DNA of 64,000 nucleotides. Source: Lachnospiraceae bacterium (GTDB lineage Bacteria > Bacillota > Clostridia > Lachnospirales > Lachnospiraceae). Where the stretch lies: positions 33,863 through 97,862 of the forward strand of contig JAEEND010000011.1 of NCBI GenBank assembly GCA_016283575.1, read 5' to 3'. The translations under genes and the position numbers were made by a program. Positions 10,186 through 18,684 of the stretch are shown one piece after another; position 1 is the first letter of the stretch; the number at the start of each line of letters is the position of its first letter. The notes under the pieces are model-generated. The model was not told the origin of the DNA and made no database searches. It saw nothing but the letters and a program-made list of their open reading frames with translations.

Positions 10186-12009
10186 GTGCCAAAGAGAACC
10201 AATCAAGCATACAGAATTTATTTGGTGATAATGATCTTACTCTTGTTAGCAACGATTCTTTTTTCTTTCTTTGAAAGCAAGAGAGAGTATTATACGGAGG
10301 ATCAGCTCTTTCATGATATTGAGAAGGGACTGATAGAAGAAGTCCTTATAACACCAAACAGCGAAAACCAGACAGGTGTGCTGGAAGTTACATTTAAATC
10401 AGGCCAGGAAAAAGATTTATATGTGGTGGACGTTGTGGCCATCGAAGAATCTTTAAAGGCTAAAGACATAAGCGTATTTGTAGGGGATATTCCCAGAGAG
10501 AACTGGTTTTTGGCTTATGTGCTTCCCGTGCTTGTAGTGCTTATAGTAGGCGTATTCCTGTACGTCATGATAATGTCCCAGAGCGCTGCGGGAGCAGGCG
10601 GCGGCCAGAGTGCCCGCATGATGAACTTCGGAAGATCACGTGCCCGCATGTATTCTTCTGAAGAAAATAAGATCAAATTGAGCGATGTAGCCGGCCTTGA
10701 TGAGGAAAAAGAACAGGTTGGCGAAATCATAGATTTCCTTAAGGATCCGAAAAAGTATATTAAAGTCGGAGCAAGAATTCCTAAGGGTATTTTACTTGAG
10801 GGACCTCCCGGAACAGGTAAGACACTTCTTGCCAAGGCAATTGCGGGAGAAGCCAATGTACCTTTCTTCAGCATTTCCGGTTCGGATTTCGTGGAAATGT
10901 TTGTAGGCGTAGGCGCATCAAGAGTAAGAGATTTATTCGCAGATGCCAAAAATAACAGACCCTGTATCGTATTTATCGATGAAATAGATGCAGTTGCAAG
11001 ACGCCGTGGTACCGGTATGGGCGGCGGCCATGATGAAAGAGAACAGACCCTTAACCAGCTCCTTGTTGAAATGGACGGTTTTGGTGAAAACACGGGAATC
11101 ATTGTTCTTGCAGCAACCAACAGAGTTGATATCCTGGATCCCGCAATCTTAAGACCCGGACGTTTCGATCGAAAGGTAGTGGTGGGCGTTCCCGACTATA
11201 AGGGCAGAGGTGAAATCCTTAAGGTACATGCCAAGGATAAGCCCCTTGCCGATGACGTGGATTTAGAGCGTATTTCAAGAACAACGGCAGGCTTTACAGG
11301 CGCAGATCTTGAAAACCTCTTAAATGAAGCAGCGATCAAGGCAGCAAGATCTGATCGTGAATACATAGTGCAGAGCGATATCGAAGAAAGCTTTGTAAAA
11401 GTCGGTATCGGTGTAGAAAAGCGCAGTCGCGTTATTTCAGATAAAGAAAAGAAGATTACGGCGTACCATGAAGCAGGTCATGCGATTTTGTTCCATGTGC
11501 TTCCCGATGTGGGACCTGTGCATTCCGTATCAATTATTCCTACGGGCCAGGGCGCCGCAGGTTATACCATGCCCCTTCCCGAGAAGGACGAAATGTTCTT
11601 AACGAAGGGCAAAATGCTTCAGGATATCATGGTTTCTCTGGGTGGCAGGATCGCTGAAGAGCTTGTATTTGATGATATTACAACAGGTGCTTCCAGTGAT
11701 ATCAAGAAGGCCACCAAGGTAGCAAGAAGAATGGTAACAAAATACGGATTCTCCAAGAATATCGGTGTTATCTGCTACGATGATGATGAAGACGAAGTAT
11801 TTATCGGCCGTGACCTTGCACATGCCAAGAATCATTCCGAAGAAGTATCCGGTGAAATCGACAGAGAAGTTAAATCCATCGTGGACGATTGCTATAAGAA
11901 GGCAACGGATATCATAAAAGAACACAGATCAGTATTAGATGCCTGTGCCGAGCTTTTACTTGAAAAAGAAAAGATCGACAGAGAAGAATTTGAAGCTTTA
12001 TTCGCGTAA
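10186..12009 (+). CDS. ftsH: ATP-dependent zinc metalloprotease FtsH
   Basis: Walker [22 protein letters not shown] region; HEAGH zinc-binding motif. Confidence 0.98.
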   Translation: MPKRTNQAYRIYLVIMILLLLATILFSFFESKREYYTEDQLFHDIEKGLIEEVLITPNSENQTGVLEVTFKSGQEKDLYVVDVVAIEESLKAKDISVFVGDIPRENWFLAYVLPVLVVLIVGVFLYVMIMSQSAAGAGGGQSARMMNFGRSRARMYSSEENKIKLSDVAGLDEEKEQVGEIIDFLKDPKKYIKVGARIPKGILLEGPPGTGKTLLAKAIAGEANVPFFSISGSDFVEMFVGVGASRVRDLFADAKNNRPCIVFIDEIDAVARRRGTGMGGGHDEREQTLNQLLVEMDGFGENTGIIVLAATNRVDILDPAILRPGRFDRKVVVGVPDYKGRGEILKVHAKDKPLADDVDLERISRTTAGFTGADLENLLNEAAIKAARSDREYIVQSDIEESFVKVGIGVEKRSRVISDKEKKITAYHEAGHAILFHVLPDVGPVHSVSIIPTGQGAAGYTMPLPEKDEMFLTKGKMLQDIMVSLGGRIAEELVFDDITTGASSDIKKATKVARRMVTKYGFSKNIGVICYDDDEDEVFIGRDLAHAKNHSEEVSGEIDREVKSIVDDCYKKATDIIKEHRSVLDACAELLLEKEKIDREEFEALFA

Positions 12010-12180
12010 GCTACAGTTACGTATGTGCAATTTTCACAAAAACAATACACCGCTTTTGTAAAATTTGTGAAACTGTAGCATTGTTGATTAGGGGGTCCTC
12101 TGCTAATATACTACTTGTAACCCCCCAATACATTATATAGTTTTTTGCTATACCCCATAAGAAGAAATACCTTCTCTAAG

Positions 12181-12212
12181 ACAGACAGTAGTTGCTACTG
12201 TCTGTTTTACTT
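12181..12212 (+). terminator. Intrinsic terminator downstream of ftsH region
   Basis: Perfect ACAGACAGTAG-TTG-CTACTGTCTGT stem followed by TTTACTTTT. Confidence 0.75.
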
Positions 12213-12311
12213 TTACCGGGAATATCGGTGTACTAATACAGCTGTTAATGATAGAATGATATAAAAGAAATAGTTATTTTTTAATGTGTAAAAGAGAAGA
12301 GATGATTTTTT

Positions 12312-14420
12312 ATGATTTTCGGATCTAATGACAGATTTTACAATGAAACTCTCTATATAAATGCAATGCGTCCTCTTTTCATAAAGAAAGCATTGTTTTC
12401 TGATACCACATCCAACTATGTATCCCCTGCGGAACCCGAGCCGGACTCAGATGTAAAGATTCGTTTCCGTACTGCGAAGAACAACGTGGATGCGGTTTCT
12501 GTTGTAACGGAAGATGGCATTGTGCCCATGGAAAAAGAATCATCTTCGGATTTCTATGACTTCTATGCCACAACCGTTCACGTAGGAACAAGACCCATAA
12601 AATATTATTTTAAGATTGAATCGGGCAATTTCAGCTCATATTATGATGTGAGCGGTCCGGCAAAATATATCAATCCCGAATTCGAATTTGAGATTATCCC
12701 CGGTTTCCATACTCCCGAATGGGCAAAGGGCGCCGTTATGTACCAGATTTTTGTGGAACGCTTCTGTAACGGTGATCCGACCAACGATGTGGAAACAGGC
12801 GAGTACTTCTACGTGGGCGGAGAGTCTGAAAAAATCGAAGACTGGTACGCATATCCCAAGGCCAATGATATTCATGAGTTCTACGGCGGTGACCTGCAGG
12901 GCGTTATGGATAAACTCGATTATCTTAAGGATCTGGGTATCGATGCGATATACTTTAATCCCCTGTTTGTAAGCCCTTCCAACCATAAATATGACAGCCA
13001 GGATTATGAACATATTGATCCTCACTTCGGTAAAATAGTGAAGGATGGCGGAAACATCCTTAATGTGGGTGATTCCAACAATACTCACGCTACCAAATAC
13101 CAGATTAGAGTGTGCGATGCCGAGAATCTGGAAGCTTCCGACAGGCTTTTTGCAGAGCTTGTGGAAAAAGCGCATTCCATGGGAATAAGGGTTATTTTGG
13201 ACGGTGTATTCAATCACTGCGGTTCATTTAACAAGTGGCTTGACAGAGAGCGTATCTACGAAGGAAGAGATGATTTCAAGAAGGGTGCCTATGTTGCGGC
13301 AGACAGCCCCTACAGACATTATTTCGACTTTAAAAATAAGCAGGCCTGGCCCTATAACGGAAGTTATGACGGATGGTGGGGATATGATACCCTTCCCAAG
13401 CTTAACTACGAGGGTTCACCGGAGCTTTTTGAAAACATACTGAATATAGCCAAAAAATGGATGTCGCCTCCCTTTAACTGTGACGGCTGGCGTCTTGATG
13501 TTGCTGCTGATATAGGACATTCTGCGGAATTTAATCATTATTTCTTTAAGCGATTCAGAGAAGCCGTTAAGGAAGCAAATCCCAATGCTCTTATCTTAGC
13601 AGAGCATTACGGAGATCCCAAGGCATGGCTTAACGGAAAAGAATGGGATTCCGTCATGAACTATGACGGTTTCATGGAGCCTGTAAGCTGGTTTTTAACA
13701 GGTATGCAGAAGCACAGTGATGACTTTAACCAGGGCATGTGGGGTAACTCCGATGCTTTCTTTGGCGCAATGCTTTATGCGGGAAACAGGTTTACCAATT
13801 CTTCTTTGGAAGTGAGCATGAATCAGTTATCCAACCACGACCACTCACGATTCTTAACAAGAACCAACCAGGTTGTGGGAAGATCCAATACCATGGGTTC
13901 ACAGGCCGCGGATGCAGGCGTACTAAAGAGTGTAATGCGTCTCGGTGTCATGATGCAGATGACCTGGACCGGTGCGCCTACTCTATATTACGGTGATGAA
14001 GCGGGTCTTGCAGGATTTACGGATCCCGACAACAGAAGAACCTATCCCTGGGGACGTGAGGACTGGGATTTGATCAACTTCCACAAGGCTATGATCGCCA
14101 TTCATAAGGATTTTTATGAATTTAAAAAGGGTTCCATAAAGAAGCTTAATGCGGAATATGCTCTTTTATCCTATGCAAGATTTACAGATGACGACTGTTC
14201 TGTCATAATAATAAATCGTGATAATCATGAAAGACAGGTCAACATTCCGATTTGGCAGGTAATAAAGGACGATTGTAAGAATCTTAAATTTAAGGTGCTT
14301 ATAGAATCCACCGATTCAGGCTTTACCACCGAGGAAAAGTATTTTACAGCAGGCGAATCCCATCTTGATGTGACAATGCCTCCCATATCGGGAATGGTTC
14401 TAAAAAAGGTTAAGGAATAA
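12312..14420 (+). CDS. GH13-family alpha-amylase / neopullulanase-like enzyme
   Basis: GVFNHCG, DGWRLDVAAD, ILAEHYG and LSNHDHSRF correspond to conserved GH13 catalytic regions; N-terminal CBM34-like segment; no signal peptide. Confidence 0.9.
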   Translation: MIFGSNDRFYNETLYINAMRPLFIKKALFSDTTSNYVSPAEPEPDSDVKIRFRTAKNNVDAVSVVTEDGIVPMEKESSSDFYDFYATTVHVGTRPIKYYFKIESGNFSSYYDVSGPAKYINPEFEFEIIPGFHTPEWAKGAVMYQIFVERFCNGDPTNDVETGEYFYVGGESEKIEDWYAYPKANDIHEFYGGDLQGVMDKLDYLKDLGIDAIYFNPLFVSPSNHKYDSQDYEHIDPHFGKIVKDGGNILNVGDSNNTHATKYQIRVCDAENLEASDRLFAELVEKAHSMGIRVILDGVFNHCGSFNKWLDRERIYEGRDDFKKGAYVAADSPYRHYFDFKNKQAWPYNGSYDGWWGYDTLPKLNYEGSPELFENILNIAKKWMSPPFNCDGWRLDVAADIGHSAEFNHYFFKRFREAVKEANPNALILAEHYGDPKAWLNGKEWDSVMNYDGFMEPVSWFLTGMQKHSDDFNQGMWGNSDAFFGAMLYAGNRFTNSSLEVSMNQLSNHDHSRFLTRTNQVVGRSNTMGSQAADAGVLKSVMRLGVMMQMTWTGAPTLYYGDEAGLAGFTDPDNRRTYPWGREDWDLINFHKAMIAIHKDFYEFKKGSIKKLNAEYALLSYARFTDDDCSVIIINRDNHERQVNIPIWQVIKDDCKNLKFKVLIESTDSGFTTEEKYFTAGESHLDVTMPPISGMVLKKVKE

Positions 14421-14422
14421 AA

Positions 14423-16336
14423 ATGATTTACCAGATACATAACGGCGCCGCCATGTACGGCGCCGAAACAATATTACGGGATATTAATTTTGAAATTAAA
14501 AACGATAAAGAAAAAATAGCCATTGTGGGAAGAAACGGATGCGGTAAGACCACTCTTCTTAAGCTTATAGCAGGAGAGATAGATCTTGTTAAAAGAGATT
14601 CCGATGAGGATATCTATATCGCTAAAACCGGAAATCCCGAAATTGGCTATTTAAAGCAGATGACCTTTGAGGACGACAGCATTACTTTAGAAGATGAAGT
14701 CAAGAAGGTATTTGCCCCCATCAAGAGAATGCAGCAGGAACTTGATGAAATGGTGGCCCGCTTAGAGACTGAATCCACACCGGAGCTTGTGAAGAAATAT
14801 ACCACCCTCCAGGAGCATTTTAATCTTATAGGCGGCTATTATTATGAAAAAGAATATGAAGTGGTCATAAAAAAGTTCGGTTTCACTGAGACTGATAAGA
14901 AAAAGCCCATAAGAGAGTTTTCGGGAGGTCAGCGCACAAAGATTGCCTTTGTGAAGCTGTTACTTGAAAAGCCGGATATCCTTCTTTTGGACGAACCTAC
15001 CAACCACCTGGATATTGAAACGGTTGAGTGGCTTGAAGGATATTTAAAGGATTATCCCAGAGCTGTCGTGATCGTGTCCCATGACCGTATGTTTATCGAT
15101 AACATCTGCGATGTGGTCTATGAAATCGAATACGGAAAGATCAAGCGTTATTCGGGTAATTACACAAAGTTCATGGACTTAAAGCGCGAAGCCTACAGAA
15201 AGCAGTTAAAGGATTATACGGCTCAGCAGGCTGAGATAAAGCGTCTTGAAACCATCGTGGAAAAATATAAGAACACTCCCAGCAAGGTTGCCATGACACG
15301 TTCCAAACTAAAGGCCATCGAGCACATGGAAAAGATTGACTGTCCCGACAGGTACGATACCAAGAGCTTTAAAGCTTCTTTTGTTCCGAGACGGGAAACC
15401 GGCAAGGATGCATTATTTATCAAAGACCTGTCCGTGGGCTATGATAAAGAGATCGCGGTACTTAAGAATCTTGACATGAAGCGCGGTGAAAAGATCGGTA
15501 TCATAGGCGGAAACGGCGCAGGGAAGTCTACGTTCTTAAAGACAATAGTGGGAGCGATAAAGCCCCTTTCCGGTGAATTCAGATACGGCGTAAATACTGA
15601 CATAGGTTATTTCGACCAGCAGATGGCGCAGTACTCATCCGATAAGCGTCTAATTGATGATTACTGGGATGTGTTCCCTACCCTCACCGAAACGGAAGTA
15701 AGAAACGACCTTGGTGCCTTTTTATTTTCGGGTGATGATGTGTTTAAGCAGGTAAACATGCTGTCCGGTGGTGAAAAGGTGCGCCTGGCTCTTTGTAAGA
15801 TGTTTAAAACGGGACCTAACTTTTTAATCCTGGACGAGCCCACAAACCACATGGATATTGTGGGAAAAGAAACTCTTGAAAGCATGCTGAAGGACTTTGA
15901 AGGCTCTGTCATTTTTGTATCCCACGACAGATATTTTGTGAAGCGGGTTTCTGAAAAGGTAATTGACTTCGGAAAAGATGAAGTTAAGGTATATCAATTC
16001 GGATATGACGAGTATGAGGAAGCAAGAAAGAAAGCCTTAGAGACGGATTCATTTAAGACTACCAAGACTGCAGAGGAAGCGCCCAAAAAGCCACAGCCCG
16101 TTAACATCGGCAAGGAAAAGTCTAAGCTTAATAAGAAGATCGAAAAGATTGAAGCCGAGATTGCAGAGCTGGAAGCGAAGATTGAAGCAGAGAAGAAGGA
16201 ACTTAACGATCCCAAGTGGGCGTCAAGCTATTCTCATCTTACCGAGATCCAGGGAAATATCGATAAACTGGAAGAAGAACTTTTGGTTAAAATGGAAGAA
16301 TGGGGCGAGTTTGATAAGAAGCTTTCTGAGTTATAA
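14423..16336 (+). CDS. ABC-F family ATPase
   Basis: Two ABC domains (GRNGCGKTTLLKLIAGE / GGNGAGKSTFLKTIVG), signatures SGGQRTK and SGGEKVR, no TM, C-terminal coiled coil. Confidence 0.95.
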   Translation: MIYQIHNGAAMYGAETILRDINFEIKNDKEKIAIVGRNGCGKTTLLKLIAGEIDLVKRDSDEDIYIAKTGNPEIGYLKQMTFEDDSITLEDEVKKVFAPIKRMQQELDEMVARLETESTPELVKKYTTLQEHFNLIGGYYYEKEYEVVIKKFGFTETDKKKPIREFSGGQRTKIAFVKLLLEKPDILLLDEPTNHLDIETVEWLEGYLKDYPRAVVIVSHDRMFIDNICDVVYEIEYGKIKRYSGNYTKFMDLKREAYRKQLKDYTAQQAEIKRLETIVEKYKNTPSKVAMTRSKLKAIEHMEKIDCPDRYDTKSFKASFVPRRETGKDALFIKDLSVGYDKEIAVLKNLDMKRGEKIGIIGGNGAGKSTFLKTIVGAIKPLSGEFRYGVNTDIGYFDQQMAQYSSDKRLIDDYWDVFPTLTETEVRNDLGAFLFSGDDVFKQVNMLSGGEKVRLALCKMFKTGPNFLILDEPTNHMDIVGKETLESMLKDFEGSVIFVSHDRYFVKRVSEKVIDFGKDEVKVYQFGYDEYEEARKKALETDSFKTTKTAEEAPKKPQPVNIGKEKSKLNKKIEKIEAEIAELEAKIEAEKKELNDPKWASSYSHLTEIQGNIDKLEEELLVKMEEWGEFDKKLSEL

Positions 16337-16341
16337 ACTTG

Positions 16342-16370
16342 TTGACAAGAAAAAGAAAATAATGTAACAT
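16342..16370 (+). promoter_or_regulatory. Promoter for tRNA-Gly
   Basis: TTGACA (16342-16347), 17-nt spacer, TAACAT (16365-16370). Confidence 0.65.
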
Positions 16371-16412
16371 TTGACCTTGGGTGGAGCGAAATCCACCCGG
16401 GCAAATGAATAT

Positions 16413-16483
16413 GCAGGTGTAGTTCAATGGTAGAACACCAGCCTTCCAAGCTGGATACGTGGGTTCGATTCCCATCACCTGCT
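16413..16483 (+). tRNA. tRNA-Gly (anticodon TCC)
   Basis: Cloverleaf: acceptor GCAGGTG/CACCTGC, anticodon stem-loop CCAGC-CTTCCAA-GCTGG, T-loop GGGTTCGATTCCC. Confidence 0.95.
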
Positions 16484-16533
16484 CGACAAAAGACCTCAGG
16501 ATTGTTCCTGAGGTCTTTTTGTCGAGCAGGTGA
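16475..16533 (+). terminator. Extended terminator-type inverted repeat overlapping tRNA-Gly 3' end
   Basis: TCACCTGCTCGACAAAAGACCTCAGGA (16475-16501) / TTGT / TCCTGAGGTCTTTTTGTCGAGCAGGTGA (16506-16533), one single-nt bulge. Confidence 0.85.
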
Positions 16534-16750
16534 GACCTAGAACCCTTGGTACCCAAGGGTTCGGTCTCCGCTTCGCTCCGGTCGGCGCAAAACCGAGGTC
16601 CACCGGACCTCGCCTCTCGTCTCCGACTCGGTCGGTTCGTAGCTCGCGCTCCACTGGAGCGCACTCACCCCCATCACCTGCAAAAAGAGGCGAGACCTCG
16701 AATCCAGTGGATTCGGTCTCGCCTCCGGCTCGGTCGGTTCGTAGTACATG
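16532..16750. repeat. GC-rich mosaic of palindromic hairpins with repeated linker sequences
   Basis: Hairpins at 16532-16568 (GAGACC..GGTCTC), 16594-16612 (CGAGGTCC-ACC-GGACCTCG), 16646-16662 (GCGCTCC-ACT-GGAGCGC) and 16689-16723 (GGCGAGACC..GGTCTCGCC); linker (G/T)CTCCG(G/A)CTCGGTCGGTTCGTAG present twice plus a diverged copy. Confidence 0.85.
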
Positions 16751-16791
16751 CGCCCCATGGATATGAGTCCTTAATCACGTCCTCATGTTCA

Positions 16792-16989
16792 TTATGCGGG
16801 ACGGTAATTTTTTTTATAAATCAGATAGCATTTAAGGTCTTTGCCTGCATTCACGGCTTTCATAAGTGTAAGGTAAAAATGCTCTTCGGAGAGACATATA
16901 TAATCATCGGGTGTGGGAACGTAGCCGAACATTTCGTTATATCGTTGTATCCACAATGCGTATTTTCTGATTAAATCTGTCTGTACCAT
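16792..16989 (-). CDS. Small hypothetical protein (65 aa)
   Basis: ATG at 16989 preceded on the - strand by AAAGGA at suitable spacing: MVQTDLIRKYALWIQRYNEMFGYVPTPDDYICL... Confidence 0.5.
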   Translation of the reverse strand: MVQTDLIRKYALWIQRYNEMFGYVPTPDDYICLSEEHFYLTLMKAVNAGKDLKCYLIYKKNYRPA

Positions 16990-17100
16990 CTGTAAATCCT
17001 TTCTTCCGGTGCCATACTTTAGTATTAACGCACACGAGCGATATCTTATCACAATCTTAAATAAAAATTCATTAGGCAGATTTCACAGAAGTTTTAATTT

Positions 17101-17745
17101 TTATTTTAATTCTTTAGATTTCACAGATGCTATACTGTACCCATTAAAGCAACTATACGGATTTTTAATTAGATCAGCAACTATATCATATTGGCCTATA
17201 TCAGTGGAGCCTTGATACTCTACATCAATAATCGCCCTAATTATTACATGGTCTCCCTTAATCTCATATACGTATTCATCCATAAATGCATGATTCATAA
17301 AGCTTGTATTATCACGACAATTAATATAACCATCAACAACATTTGAATAATCCACTTCAGTATTTGTGATTGAATAATGGATATAGTTGATTTGTTCTGC
17401 CGTTATTCTTCCGTCATTATTTTGGTCAAGATCGTCCAGATAATCAAAGCTAAACATGGAATTTTGTATAAATCTTGCAATGAAGCTATTTTTCCACTCT
17501 TCAGTTTTTGATGTTTCTTCATCGTAGTCTTCATACCAAAACGCGAGACTGGCAATTATCCTTTTCAAACTGTCATCCATGTCGAAATTGTTTGGATATT
17601 CATATTCTGCAATACCTAATTCATCATAGTTAAATGACTTGGGGATATCTTTTATTTCTGTGCCCTCATAATGTTTGATGTGTATCAAAAAGGCCATAGC
17701 CAGCAAAATAATAAAGGATATGACGATAATTAAACTTTTTTTCAT
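17101..17745 (-). CDS. Membrane-anchored/secreted hypothetical protein with single EF-hand/dockerin-like loop
   Basis: N-terminal TM MKKSLIIVISFIILLAMAFLI; DQNNDGRITAEQI calcium-binding loop. Confidence 0.7.
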   Translation of the reverse strand: MKKSLIIVISFIILLAMAFLIHIKHYEGTEIKDIPKSFNYDELGIAEYEYPNNFDMDDSLKRIIASLAFWYEDYDEETSKTEEWKNSFIARFIQNSMFSFDYLDDLDQNNDGRITAEQINYIHYSITNTEVDYSNVVDGYINCRDNTSFMNHAFMDEYVYEIKGDHVIIRAIIDVEYQGSTDIGQYDIVADLIKNPYSCFNGYSIASVKSKELK

Positions 17746-17775
17746 AGCTGGTCTCCTATGAGCTTAAGACTATCA

Positions 17776-18114
17776 TTATTCTACACGCACATTCACTAAT
17801 TTAAGGGTGAGGGAACCATTTCCTTCGACGATGTACCATTTGCCTTTTTCAAGTTCGATAGAGCCACCCATGCCGGGAGTAATGTATCCGATGGTGTATT
17901 TTTCACCGGTCTCAACATCTGTGAAGATTACATCGGTATCCATTGTTCCGGTTACTTTAACTGTTGTGAATATGGGTTGAATCTGCTCGCTTTTAATTCG
18001 TTCATCTCCTGATAAAGTAAAGATATGGTTTTCCCTGTAAGAGATAGCTACTATTCCGGATATGAAAAGGATTAAAATGATAGAAAGTAAAACAATTGAT
18101 TTGTGGATTTTCAT
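17776..18114 (-). CDS. Small secreted/membrane-anchored hypothetical protein
   Basis: N-terminal hydrophobic segment SIVLLSIILILFISGIVAI followed by a polar beta-rich domain. Confidence 0.6.
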   Translation of the reverse strand: MKIHKSIVLLSIILILFISGIVAISYRENHIFTLSGDERIKSEQIQPIFTTVKVTGTMDTDVIFTDVETGEKYTIGYITPGMGGSIELEKGKWYIVEGNGSLTLKLVNVRVE

Positions 18115-18236
18115 AAGTCCCCCCTAGAGTATATGTAGTCAAAAGCCGGTACATGTTTTTATTGTACATAAGCAAAATATCGAGAGCAATTAAGATTTCT
18201 TGAAGATTTTCGTTTTAAAATTGCGAAAGAGATTTG

Positions 18237-18521
18237 TCAAAGAAAAGCTGATAAGGGGGACAGGGAACGGGTTGTTATTTTAAAAGTCTGAATCAGCTTA
18301 AGCTTTTCTTTTTTTGTAAGCTGCTTTATGTGCCATTCCCGGCTTTGGGCTTCTTCTTTTGTATCAAAGGTTTCGTAATAAACAAGCTCCACGGGGCGGC
18401 GGCTTTTGGTATACTTAGCGCCACGTCCTTCGTTGTGAGCCTTTATTCTTTTTTCTAAATCGTTGGTCCATCCGGTGTACAGGGTATCATCTGCACAACG
18501 GAGGATATATGTGTAATTCAT
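18237..18521 (-). CDS. GIY-YIG domain nuclease (UPF0213/YhbQ-like)
   Basis: YTYILRCADDTLYTGWTNDLEKRIKAHNEGRGAKYTKSRRPVELVYYE. Confidence 0.9.
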   Translation of the reverse strand: MNYTYILRCADDTLYTGWTNDLEKRIKAHNEGRGAKYTKSRRPVELVYYETFDTKEEAQSREWHIKQLTKKEKLKLIQTFKITTRSLSPLSAFL

Positions 18522-18684
18522 ATTTAAACTTCCTCTGAAATTGAGTATATCAAAAAATTGAAAAATACAATAATTAATACTAAAATGTAGCTATGGGGCG
18601 GTGTTTCTAGAATCATAATAATCCTAAGGTGATTATTTGTGTGACCGATAAACGTAAATCGGTTTAATGGAGAGGTATAGTACA

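Noticed and set aside
10515-11120. 201-aa antisense ORF inside ftsH
   Set aside because: Shadow ORF opposite strongly conserved coding sequence; no RBS or recognisable domain. Same for 719-1195, 12636-13217, 58128-58628, 38487-38963 and 45491-46003.
16287-16664. 125-aa minus-strand ORF containing MGIEPTYPAWKAGVLPLNYTC
   Set aside because: This peptide is the antisense translation of tRNA-Gly, a well-known spurious ORF type; the rest reads the palindromic mosaic.
16532-16750. Possible CRISPR array
   Set aside because: Repeats are unequal, internally palindromic and irregularly spaced, with no unique spacers and no cas genes.
16530-16974. Overlapping Arg/Ser/Pro-rich ORFs on both strands (16530-16766, 16537-16758, 16546-16974)
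   Set aside because: They are artefacts of the GC-rich hairpin mosaic, which lacks stop codons in several frames; no RBS or protein-like composition.
16484-18540. Integrated phage or genomic island at tRNA-Gly
   Set aside because: No integrase, transposase or phage genes; the region is only ~2 kb. Kept only as a low-interest hotspot note.
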